A stretch of DNA of 64,000 nucleotides from Rhineura floridana. Lineage: Eukaryota > Chordata > Lepidosauria > Squamata > Rhineuridae. Position 1 is the first letter of the stretch; each line of letters opens with the position of its first letter. Below are positions 32,201 to 43,474 of the stretch, piece by piece. The notes beneath the pieces were generated by a model. The model searched no databases. It had not been told where the DNA came from and worked only from the letters and a program-made list of their open reading frames with translations. The translations under genes were made by a program, and so were the position numbers. Where the stretch lies: positions 150,268,925-150,332,924 of the forward strand of contig NC_084483.1 in NCBI RefSeq assembly GCF_030035675.1, written 5' to 3'.

Positions 32201-35200
32201 AGTGATCTTCCCTCCCATTCCAAGGAGGGCAAGTGGTTCTTACTTGGGAGATTGTGCAAATTGCTGTGCTGCTGTGACAGCATCATCGTCTGATGTTACT
32301 AGCAAGGGGAGCTTGTTGCAGCCAGGCTGCTTCAGGATCCGCTCCAGCTGCTTTACTGTCCGCTCCACAGTGGCTTTTGAGCACAAGTCCACTTTGCTAA
32401 TGACAATGAAGAAAGGGACCTTGAGGGCCATAGCCAAGCCTAGATGTTCTCGTGTTGTACCTGCTGCAAGATATAAGATGGGGAAAACAACTTGAGAAGA
32501 CAGGGACACTGAAGCAAGTTGCATTGTGCTTGAAATGGGCACAGATATTACTGTACTACAAGGGGCAAAATATTCATTTTTACTGACGGAAAGTCATCTA
32601 CTAACTAGATATATCTAAGTCCCAAAGGGCAAATAAATCAGATATGAAACATGAACTTACCAATTCCTGTATTGGCGCTCACCACCAGCATTGCAAAGTC
32701 TGGGCAGTAGCTCGTGAGCCCAAAGATAGTGGTTTTCAGGTACTTGTGATGGCCAGCCAAGTCAATGAAGGTGATCATTTTGGAGGAGCACTCACAGATC
32801 TCTTCAGCTGTCCGTGAATCACTGTAGTTCACCACCTAGAATGCATACAATACAGCTGTTGAGCATTCAGAAGGCAAGGAAAGAAGGCGCCCTTTATCCA
32901 GAGGAGCAAAATAGCAATACAACAGCACAAACACCTCAAAACTCATACCTCTCCCTTGCTGTTAAAGCCAAGAATTTCAAAACTGATGCTGGATGTCCTC
33001 CCAGACTGGATCTCATGCAGATGCCGGAAGAGATTGAGACGAGCTCTACCTCGCCCATTATCCAGCTCTCCTTGCGTCAAGACACCCAATAGAGTTGACT
33101 TGCCCGAATCCACATTCCCAAGTACAGCCACTCGGAGATCTAGGAACTTATGGGGAAAAGGGAGAGCTGTAGAAATTTGTTTCTAAATCATATGAACTGA
33201 GAGGGGAAAAGAGTTTTTGAAGTGCAAGGTAAACTCAGACTTTGATTGCCTTGCAGTCTAAAACACTAAAGAATCCAAAATTAATTTGACGATTTGCATA
33301 ATTCTCTGTGAGACATGGCAGCTCTCCAAAGCTCCAATCAGTGGAGCATCCTATGAAAATATGTAATGGGACTAGTAGTTCCAAATCCTAAAGAAACTCT
33401 CATCTCAAAGAACCTGAAGTGGGTATTACCTGCTGATTATCTGGGACCTTTCGGACAAGGACTTCCGTTATCTTCCTAGGAATATCACTCTCATAATCCA
33501 CTTCTCTTTCCCTTAGCACAGTGATGTCAGCTCCTACTCTGCAAATGAAAAACAAAAAGCTGTCAGGTGTATCAACTGCAAGGAATTCCCCAACAGGCTA
33601 AGAAAGAGGACCATCTTGTTGTGACTTTCAGAAAGGCTTCTTGTGGATGCAACCTACCAATTCAGGGGAAAGGTTGCTTGCTTTCCCATTTGATTAGCTC
33701 TCCTTGTGTCCTTTAAGTGATAGCTTGCTTGCCAATTTTCTGAGGCCAACAGCAGAAAGTGGCAAGCATCCAAAAGCCAAGAATAATAAAAAAGGGGGGG
33801 AGACCCAAGATGCTGGAAAAAATGTTTATTTTAGCAAAAGCCCAACACATTTCAGCCACTATGTAGTTTGGCCTTCGTCAGAGGCTGTAAATAAAATTAC
33901 AAGGACACACGACGTTAATGTACATATTACCGTACACAGAACGCATACAGCATATAATCATATTTTACATAATTAATCTATAAAAAATTTTTTTACTTAC
34001 ATGGACTGGTCTGCAATATTCTTTACTAGCAAAATTGCTTGAAATGATAAACGACCACAAAGAAGAATTCACTAGGTGTGCTCTTATATATACATCCCCA
34101 AGTGTGTTAATTCCAGTGTAACCACTTGGAACATAAAAGAATTACATACAACTGAGGGAAAAGAATGTGGAAGAGATCATCTATGTTTTTTGAGATTCAC
34201 AGGACAGGAAGAAATTCTAACCCCTCACTGAGACCACCAGGGGTCTGTTGCTATTTCTCTCCTTAATAAAACCTGGTTATTTTCCCCACTTATTTTCTCT
34301 AAAACCCAAAACTTAAAGTCAACAAAGGAGTGATGACATCTTGTAAAATGCTCCACCAAGAGCCCCCTAGATCTCTTATTTTTGATGTTGCTGAGGTATT
34401 CCCCTATACTTCTCTTGACACTCCTAGATGTTTGGCCTATATAAAATTTTTGGCAACTGCAATGAATTACATAGATGACATTGGCAATGTTACATGTGGA
34501 AAACTGATTCAAAGTGTATTTTTTATGACTGACAGGTTTAACAAACTCTGTCATCTTGCACGTAAATCTACTGTAGGCACAATGCCCACAGGGATGATGA
34601 CCCATAGGTGCATTTGCGCCCGTTATGGTGTTAAAAATCGGGTGATTGTTGCCCCTAAATTCACTTCTAATCAAAATATCCCTCAAATTCCTAGTTCTCT
34701 TGAAAGAAACAATAGGTTTTTCATGACATCCAGGAATATGATGCATAACATGCCAATGCCTTTTAATGCTACTTTGTAGTCTGTTAGTGACATGATTAAA
34801 AATCAAATTGCAATTTAAATGATCAGAAGCAGTTTTAATCATTGGTTGCAAAAGGTCAGCGCATTTTGTAAGGGAAGCTTTCCTGAAATTATCCTCAACA
34901 ATATTCTTAGGATAACTCCTCTCAAATAAATGTTCTTTCAAAATGTGGGATTGCTATATAAAATCCCTTTCAGAAGAACAATTACATTTAATCCTTAAAA
35001 ACTGACCATACGGTAAATTCTGTCTTAGTGGTTTAAGGTGGGAGCTGTGAAACCTTAGATAAGCGTTTCTATCTGTGGGTTTTCTATATATGGAAGTACA
35101 CTAACGTAATTTTATATTCCTGGGTCATCATCCCTGTGGGCATTGTGCCTACTGTAGATTTACGTGCAAGATGACAGCAACATCAAAAATAAGAGATCTG

Positions 35201-38200
35201 GGGGGCCCTTGGTGGAGCATTTTACAAGATGTTGATGGATTAATTATGTAAATTTATGAATTTATGAAATATGATTTTATGCTGTATGCATTCTGTGTAA
35301 TATGTACATTAATGTTGTGTGTCCTTGTAATTTTATTTACAGCCCCTGACGAAGGCCAAACTACATAGTGGCCAAAACACGTTGGGCTTTTGTTAAAATA
35401 AACATTTTTTTCCAGCATCTTGGGTCCCCCCCCCTTTTTTATTCTCAATTTTCTGAGGCCTCATTCACATGTGACATTTTGGTACAGATATCAGCCCAGT
35501 TTTCTAATTTTAAAAGTTGTAAGGATTCTGGTAGCATATATTTTACCACATGCAACACACCATCTGCAAATTAGGTATTGGGCTGCACGACTGGAGCCAT
35601 TTTCCTGCTCATTTGAAATCACTTAAGACATGGCAACAGGAACATATTAAGCTCTCACCGAATGAAAGTGAAATGGGTTAAAACAAGGTGTACAAATATA
35701 ACAAGCTATGTAGTTCCCATTTAATAAATCAAATTAAGACAAATCTGACTGTATTAGCACTGATCTGCCAGAAATCAGCCAGATTAAGCTTCCTTTCAGA
35801 TGCAAGCAAGCATCTGCTGGGCATGGAAATGACATAGGATTAAACATAACGTAACTATTCTCCTGTTATAAGTGTTATGTGCACTTCAAAGATTATGGTA
35901 ATGTGAGGGAAAAAAACTCTTGGTGTAAAAGACTTGGAGCATGGAATGAGTTTTCCTAGGTTGGAAACTTTCTATAGGATAGCAAGGCAAGAACTCCAGC
36001 TCATTTATGGAAATAGAGCATAGTTGTTCGTGTGGCGCAGAAGTATGTCGACCCAATGTGGACCGAGTGTGCAGCAGCTGTGATAAAAGCAAATTCCATG
36101 CTAGGGATCATTAGGAAAGGTATTGAAAATAAAACTGCCGATATCATAATGCCACTATATAAATCTATGGTGTGGCTGCATTTGGACTACTGTGTAGTTT
36201 TGATCGCCTCAACTCAAAAAGGATATTGTAGAGCTGGAAATGGTTCAGAAATGGGCAATTAAAATGATCAAGGGGATGGAGCAACTCCCCTGTAAGGAAA
36301 GACTGCAGCATTTGGGCCTTTTTATTTAGAGAAAAGGCAAGTAAGAGGTGACATAATAGATGCATGGCATGGAAAAAGTGGATAGAAAAAAGTTTTTCTC
36401 CCTCTCTCATAACACTAGCATTCTTGGACATCCAATGAAACTGAACATTGGAAGATTCAGGAGAGATAAAAGAAAGTACTTCTTCACACAGCGCATGGTT
36501 AAACTATGGAATTTGCTCCCATAAGAGTCAGTGATGGCCACCAACTTGGATGGATTTAAAAGAGAATTAGACAAATTCATGGAGAAAGGTGCTATCAATG
36601 GCTACTAGCCATGATGGCTTTGCTCTGCCTCCATAGATGGAAGCAGTATGTTTCCAAATACCAGTTGCTGGAAACCGCAGGACGTGAGAGTGCTCTTTGC
36701 ACTGGGTCCTGCTTGCAGGTTTCCCATGGGCAGCTGGTTGGCCACTGTGAGAGCAGGATGCTGGACTAGATGGACCATTGGTCTGACCCAGCAGGCTCTT
36801 CTTGTTTCTTATGCAGGAGTAGGGCAGATGCACATACTTCTCAGCCATTCGCCGCAGAGTTTTGAGAGAGGCACGCATCTCCTCTTCTGACAGTCCTACC
36901 AGCAGGCCGTTGTCCTCTACACCAATCTGGTACACTGCCTCACCACGGCCTTCTTGTAGTCGCCACTTCATCTGCGTTACTAGGTGTTCAAAGCGGTACT
37001 GGGAAGGATTAACTAGCTTCAGCTGTCCAAAGAAAGGAGTGATTACAGTCAACAAGCAAAGAGATCTGATGTGGGCAAGCAATTTGCTTTTTTTTTATTA
37101 TAAAAGGTAGAATTCTTCACTAGAATTTGAGTGTTTTTACACAAGCCATGAGGTTTATCATTTGTTCTGAGTGGCCCTGCTGAGATCAGATGTAGCAGTT
37201 ACACTCCAGGCAGCTCAACAGAGGAAAAGTACTTTACTGGATAACAAATCTGAAAATGTCTCTGAGTTAACCTATAATAACTAAATAAATGTTTTTGTTG
37301 TCGGCTACTTAACATGCATTTTTGAAGAGAAAACAAAATAATTTAAGTATGAAATAGCCAACAGAACCACACACATATTTCCTTTTGCTCTGTGCTTCCA
37401 CAAGTATTTGTTTGCAGCATCATATATAATTGCTAGGCACTAGTGTGACTCGTAGCATAACTTGGTACATAGCTCTTAGACTTAAGAACTTAATGTTCTC
37501 ACCTTGTATTCTATGTTTCCATCTTCTGCCTATTTAAAAGATGAAAATGTGACAGGTTAATGACTTTTACACTGCTCAGCATTTCACAAACACTTCTCTT
37601 GACATCCCATTTGTCAGCTCAGGGACATTAGCACATAGCAATGAGTGATTTAGGTAGAATCAGTTGTTTCAAGAATCGTTAAATACTGTAATTCTGGGTT
37701 CCATATTTATAAAAAGGATGTGACTGCAATGATATTAACATATATGGCTCCCATAATACAATTCTAGAACTACCCCTGCTTGGGTCACCATTGTTTGTTC
37801 TGCAAACAAAGCAACTAGCTGACTCATGAATGCCACAAGGGTTGAATAGGGGTTTTAGTTGTCTATTTCCAGCTGCTATACTTGGTCAGATCATGGAGAA
37901 GTCTTCAGAAATCATTATCTCCAGAAGAGGTAAATCTCAAGCAAGTATTTCAAACAGATCCCAGTTTCCTACTTTGCATTATTGTCTTCTTAGAAGGCCT
38001 ATGTCTTCAAGATATCTGTGTGTTAGTTGCCAGTTTTTGCACACATGATAGACATTATTTTTAGAAGCTAAGTAAAAACTCACAAATTCTGTTTGTTCAA
38101 TTGGCTGGCAACAATCTCAAAAGTTCTGGATCTGTAAAAATTACATGAATGCTCGATTGACCGCCATCTAGCTTCATAGTAAATCAGGAAGCTGGCACAG

Positions 38201-41200
38201 CCATGAGGTGAACACCACCTCAGTGCATTCATCAACAGCCGAGTTCTACACCTGTAAGCACTGTCTGTGTCTTAAAGATATCTTCTTCCTCCTCCTTCCC
38301 CTGCCCAAGATATTCTACTTCACAATTTCAAACTGCTCTAGCAAATTGCTCTGTTCTCTAACAAATGTTCCTCATACTGGTCTCTTCCCTCAAGAATATA
38401 TGACCTGGAAAGCCAAATGTGATTGACAGCTGAGGGAGAAGAAACTAGTAACCAGCTTATAGTACAACAAACTACCCAATGTCATGGCAGATCCAGAGGA
38501 AGAACATCACTTCTTATATTCCCTAAATTACTCAACAGAATATTTCTCCAGAAGATGCCTCTATGAGCTAGGTGTTAATAACCAGTACTGAAAACTACTC
38601 ACTAAATCTATAATGGGGAGGGGGTGGAGAGAGGGAGAGAGACTGGAATCCATATCTGAAAAGCAAAAATGTGACATTGAATTACACCCTGCTAATCTTG
38701 GTTCAGTGGTAATGGAGTGAGTGCTGTTAAGAGCCAGGAATGCAGAAAGAACATGTAATAAACCAGATTGACAGCAGCGTAAAAACCGAGCTGCTCAAGT
38801 TTAATTTCTTCTTGAAATAATCTTGTTTCTCTACAAGTAAATATCACTCTCTTCCTCTTCATTTTCTTTGCTCTGAGCAGATTCAGAGTTCTTTCTATGC
38901 AGCCTGCTTGTTTTCTAGCTCAAGCCCTGCCTATGACACAAAACTGTTGGCAACAAGGGAACAACATACTAAACAACATCCTAGAATACACCACCTGCAT
39001 ATTGGAGATGAGTATATAGGAGCAAGTATATTGGTGAGTTTTTCTGCTCTGCCCACTCAGTCTTCTTGTTCATACTTCATTTATGCAGCAGCATCCCCAT
39101 CTCACCAGCTCAAGTTTAAGAAATAATAGACACACTGCACCCATATCCATGCCTTTCAGGGAGTAACAAGTTGTTTATCTTTTATCTACTGAGGCTGCTA
39201 TGGAAGTGACAAGCTCAGGCATGTCCAGAAATAGTCCAAACAAGTCAACAGAGGGCACAAAGGAAGTACCACTGAAGTCTGGGGGACGGGGGAGGGGAGC
39301 AGGAAGACCTATTGTGCTATCTGAGAGATAGGAAGCGTCAGCTTCCTAAAACAAAGGGCCAAGTTGTTGTCATTAATAAAAATTATTCCACATCTTCTAT
39401 GGTTTGTATCACATTGATTCCAATTGCTATCTGTCTGGTGCTATCTATCACTCCTTTACATCTGCAGTTGTGGCAGTGGATGTGTTAGATCAATGTCTGG
39501 CTTCAGTAATGGACTGGATGAGAGTCAACAAACTGAATCTTGATCCATGTAAGACTGAGGCACTGCTAGTGGGTGGTTCCCTAGACTGATGTGTGGGTTA
39601 TGGCCTGCTCTGGACTAGGTTACACTCTCTCTGAAGGAACAAATGAGTATCTTCGGGGTGCTTCTGGATCCACTGCTGTCACTTGAGGCCCAGGTGCCTT
39701 CGGTGGTGCGAAGTGTTCTTCCATCAGCTTTGGCTGGCTGCCTAGCTATCTCCCCATCTGGACAGGTATAGCCTAACTTCTGTTGCTGTACGCTCTGGTA
39801 ACCTCTAGGTTAGATTACTGCAATGCATTATATGTGGGACTGCCTTTGAAGATGGTTCAGAAACTACAGCTGGTGCAGAACTCAGCAGCCAGATTGCTGA
39901 CAGGGGCAAGACAGCTGGAACACATAACACCAATTCTGGCATGGCTGCACTGGCTACCAATTAGTTTCCGGGCCAAAGTGCAGTTTTGACCCATAAAGTC
40001 TTATGTGGCTCAGGACCCCAATACCTCAAGGATCACCTCTCCCTACATGAACCAACCCAGACCCTGTGTGTCATCTGAGGCCCTTCTTTGTCTAGGCTGC
40101 ACAATTTCAGACCGTACATGAGGTCTTGCTTAACTGAATACTCCTCCATACCACCATCTTTTTAAAAAACCCAAAACAAACAAACCTGCACATAGAAAAC
40201 AGATTAAACATTTCTCCCTGACATTTAGTTTTCTACATGCAGGCAGTTATTAGTTAGCAGCAGGATAGAGGAGCATGCAATAACATGAGCCCCCAACTTA
40301 AGTTTGAAGCAGGCCAGCTCATGCACAGATGTATCATCTTTTAATTGAAATGCATATGAATCTGTCTTATACTGAACCACCATTGGTTCATCTAGCCTAA
40401 TATTAAATAGTCTGTCCAGTGGTGGCTACTCTCAAGGACTTTGGCCAATTGTCTTTCCCATTACCAAATACTTGAGTCTTTTAGCTGATGAATCAGAAGA
40501 CTGAAGATCTAAATGAGAACCAGATCAAGGTTTCCAGAAGGTCTACATACCATTGAGTTTGCCATCAAAAAACAGACAGTCTAAATATATTTGCCAGTGA
40601 CTTCTGCTGGGACTACTATGGACCCCAGCCTTCAGTTTAAGGAAGTCCTGGCCCTTCCAAATCTGACTGGTTGCCTTCATTTCAAGTAGCAGCAATAAAA
40701 GTGCAACGTCAGTGACTCAGAATCACCACAAGTGGAAGAAAAAACAAAGCTACTAAAGGTAAATAAGAATGGTATCGGTTTCACACTCTTGCCTTTCAAC
40801 AAACCTATAGTTTCAGAACAACTCCAGTTATTCACTATCAGGAGGAGGCCAAGAGTAGCTTCCAAGTGTATCCGTCATCTATTAGGCAAAGATCAACCTG
40901 AAGGAGGAGGAAGAGAGAAAGACTCTACTACCAAATCACACATTTCAGTCCAAGGATACTAGAACTGGAGCCACGACAACAGAAAACAAAACACTTCAGG
41001 GCTACAAATGTAAAATTGATGGCAGTGGCAGCTGTCTACAAAATTAAATTACTCCATTAGGTACGACTATACAGCCTTGGTAGATTATTCTACCCTTTCT
41101 GCTAAACACAACCTAGCCTTGAGCATTTCCGGACAGAACCTTAACACTTGTAGCCATGCAACCATTTACCACAGGGGGCTTGCATCTTCCCCGACGTAAG

Positions 41201-41583
41201 GGCACTGACAGAGGGAAGCAGGACTACAGACCTCACAGATCCTCTCCGGAACCAACACAGACAAGGATGCAGGCAGAGACGAGCCTCCTTTAATCAGCCA
41301 GCATAAAAACATTCCCCATCACGGACCAGAAAAAAAGCTCACCATGCAACGTCCTTCTGACAACCCAAACCTACCCTCTGCGCTCTTCCTCACTCACCTC
41401 CGGGGGCAGGTAGGGCGGGTTGTTGGCCTTTGCCCCCCGGTGTCGCCCGTTCTTCTTCCTCCCCTTGGAAGAACCGCTGCCACTGCCGGAGCCGCTACCA
41501 GCGCGGCCTCGCAGAACCCCGCCGTTCCCGCCCCCCACAGGCCGGCAGCAGCCCCCAAATAGTTCTGACACCCGCGAGTCCAT
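29215..41583 (-). CDS. GTPBP2: GTP-binding protein 2, complete, 12 coding exons
   Basis: GTPase of the GTPBP1/GTPBP2 branch of translational GTPases, linked to rescue of stalled ribosomes. Exons in coding order, all GT/AG with matching phases: 41398-41583, 37503-37529, 36838-37022, 33430-33538, 32949-33146, 32661-32835, 32244-32463, 31472-31607, 31012-31070, 30416-30587, 29707-29871, 29215-29412. They sum to about 609 aa (human 602). [15 protein letters not shown] opens the protein, followed by a Gly/Ser-rich basic leader. Motifs: G1 [10 protein letters not shown]3 DLAGHHKY, G4-like SKVDLC, then beta-barrel parts such as [17 protein letters not shown]. The last residues ([12 protein letters not shown]...) differ from the mammalian end. 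No break was seen. Transcription diverges from MAD2L1BP and converges on POLH. Confidence 0.97.
33780..35450 (-). mobile_element. Penelope-like element (GIY-YIG) with inverted terminal arms
   Basis: The minus frame at 34225-34941 encodes a basic region ([20 protein letters not shown]), a Cys-rich stretch ([11 protein letters not shown]) and a GIY-YIG endonuclease core ([20 protein letters not shown], then HF), the C-terminal layout of Penelope-like elements. No RT is seen, so it is 5'-truncated. An arm of about 220 bp at 33786-34010 reappears inverted at 35222-35450, and 35110-35220 is an inverted, shortened copy of parts of the coding region near 34343-34390 and 34551-34610. Two partial copies thus lie head to head. 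It sits in the GTPBP2 intron between exons 36838-37022 and 33430-33538. Confidence 0.75.
36044..36813 (+). mobile_element. CR1 LINE, 5'-truncated 3' end
   Basis: It matches the last 770 bp of CR1 copies A and B: QCAAAVKKANSML-like wording, [17 protein letters not shown], the GHSKKLN-type block, then the 3' UTR (ctagatggaccattggtctg) and a worn octamer end tttcttatg. Small indels break the frame. It lies in a GTPBP2 intron in antisense, its end only 24 bp from the donor site of the 36838-37022 exon. Confidence 0.9.
37530..39400. other. GTPBP2 first intron, unannotated part
   Basis: No exon, RNA or clear repeat was recognised in this stretch between the microexon and the L2 fragment. Confidence 0.5.
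39400..40150 (+). mobile_element. L2 LINE fragment, degraded
   Basis: Frames at 39404-39589 ([18 protein letters not shown]) and 39783-39989 ([41 protein letters not shown]) match the post-RT part of the L2 at 43480-45262. Several indels are present. It lies in GTPBP2 intron 1, antisense to the gene. Confidence 0.8.
40350..40470 (-). mobile_element. tRNA-related SINE fragment (second family)
   Basis: The wording gaatctgtcttatactgaac, tggttcatctagcctaatat and gtccagtggtggctactctc is the reversed, worn tail half of the family at 8990-9178. Confidence 0.45.
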
Positions 41584-41770
41584 CCTGGGCCGGCCTAACA
41601 CCCGGCCCTCTCCAGCCCGCCCCCGGCCACTGATGTTGCCACTTTCCAGCCCTGGATTTGGCTTCTGACGGATATGTTCACTCCGGCTTCTGACATCAGA
41701 AAGAACCGCGGGGCACCATGGGAAACAGGGCCGTGACAGTAACACCGGTGAACTACAACTTCCAGAGTCC
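41370..41770 (-). promoter_or_regulatory. GTPBP2: GTPBP2 promoter and first exon, CpG-rich
   Basis: GC content and CpG frequency rise sharply around the first coding exon, against an AT-rich background on both sides. This fits a CpG-island promoter of a housekeeping gene. No TATA box was identified. An ATG at 41743-41745 lies upstream in the same frame as the start codon with no stop between. Confidence 0.6.
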
Positions 41771-41799
41771 TCTTGGGCGCGCGTACCGGTTTCATAAAG

Positions 41800-41837
41800 A
41801 TTTTGTTGTTATGTGCCTTCAAGTCGTTTACGACTTG
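41800..41837 (-). mobile_element. BovB tail fragment
   Basis: The text ttgttatgtgccttcaagtc followed by gtttacgacttgg is the reverse of the last bases of BovB or of a BovB-tailed SINE. Only this terminal scrap is present, just upstream of the GTPBP2 promoter. Confidence 0.6.
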
Positions 41838-41899
41838 GTTCATGCTACAGTCTTCTTCCCATCATGACAGATCGGGAAGCAGCACATCTCGGGAAGGAG

Positions 41900-43440
41900 T
41901 ACCGAACTATAATATACAGCAGCTGTAAACAGATACAAGGACTGTTTTTTCTATGGTACATGTAAACAAGACGTTATGTCTATTTAGATACGCAGCTTTG
42001 CTTAAAGACCTATAGGAGGGGCATTTTGTTTATTTATTATGTTTATAACCAACTTTTTAACCAAGACTGGGCTTCCAAAACAGCTTTCAAAAATAAACTT
42101 AATATGAAAATAGTGCAGTTTTAACATTTTCATTATGTCACAGAAATACAAGTCTTCTCTGAATGCCACTTTCAAATACAAGATATATTTGTGCATCTCT
42201 TCCACATTTATTTTGTATAAATACAAAATAATGAAGGCTTAAAAGCTGGCTAGTAGTTAAAGCAGCTGAACTACAGATCCCATCATGCAGCTAGGACAGA
42301 TGCACTGAGCTCCTCCCACTGCACAGTGGGCGGCTGTGTTTTCAAATATAGCCACATATTAACATTTCCTTCAGGAACTTCCTCAGTACTGTGTCACTGT
42401 TGATGGCAATGTATTGCATCAGTTGGAAGGGATTGCTGTCCTTAGTAAATTCATTGCATCAGGTTCAGATGACTGACTACAGGTCATGCTCTGTGTGGTT
42501 TGTTTGCTGTGGTAATTCTCCCATCCACGAACTACTGAAACTATATTTGCTGCTTGAAATCTCTTAGGAACTAGAATTAAAGTTATCAGTATATGTCACA
42601 TTACATTGACCTTAGGGTTATGCATAGCAAACACACAATTATCATTTATATAGCACTTAAATGCAAAATGTTTTACACTTATTTAGCTAATTCCCCTGCC
42701 TAATGAAGTAGCTGATTTCCATATAACCCAAATGCCCATTATTATGTAGGGGGGGAAGGGGGAGGAGAAGAAAATATTGTGGAAACATTTTTCAAATTGC
42801 ATCCCATAGCAGTGAAAACATCACAACAAACAATAATAAGCAATCCTTCCAGGTTTACTACCTGAGGTGGTCTATCTCAGCTTGCTGGTAAGGCTGCTCT
42901 TGCTTTGGGGGTGCTTGGTGTGGCTGCATTTACCCTTATTTCCCCAAGCCTGTTCTGGGTTCCATTTCTTGTAAAGAGCCAAGAACAAAGGAATGTTGCC
43001 CAGGACAGGCATATTGAACCTCAGGGTTGTCCCCCACTCTGGGACAGCTTCTGTGCTTTTAGTAACTGCCTGGGAAGAGGTTAATTTAGCAAGTCAAGCT
43101 CCATGACAGGGGGCTAAAGCAATTGGGAAAGCAAACAGCACAATTCTCTATTGTGTATTCAGAAATAAGATCAATTGACTTCAATAGGATTTACTTCTAG
43201 GTAAGTAACAGGGTGGGCCAACTGTGGCCTTCGCCTAATTTTATGTGGCCCTTCATCTAATTTTAAAAGCCTTCTGGCAAGAATGATTTGTCCCTTCCCC
43301 AGCTGGCTACTGGGCAAAGGAAGGGGGGAGGAGAAAAGGGAGTGACAGGGATGACTCTTCTCAGTGGCTAACATACTCCATTCCCATGCTGATTGGCTCA
43401 TAGGATGCTGGAGACATAGGGACCATGCTGGAACCCTGCT
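41900..43440. other. Intergenic DNA upstream of GTPBP2
   Basis: No gene or RNA was recognised. A worn copy of the short palindromic repeat seen at 58527-58618 lies at about 43142-43210 (attgacttcaataggattta, then acttctaggtaagt). Confidence 0.45.
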
Positions 43441-43474
43441 CCCAAAAAAGTAAAGGATCTAAGATCCCAAGACC

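Noticed and set aside
34330-34779. A 149-codon plus-strand open frame inside the Penelope-like element
   Set aside because: It is opposite the GIY-YIG coding frame, which has the real motifs.
41420-41668. Plus-strand open frames opposite GTPBP2 exon 1
   Set aside because: They are Pro/Arg-rich products of the reverse strand of a GC-rich coding exon and show no conserved motif.
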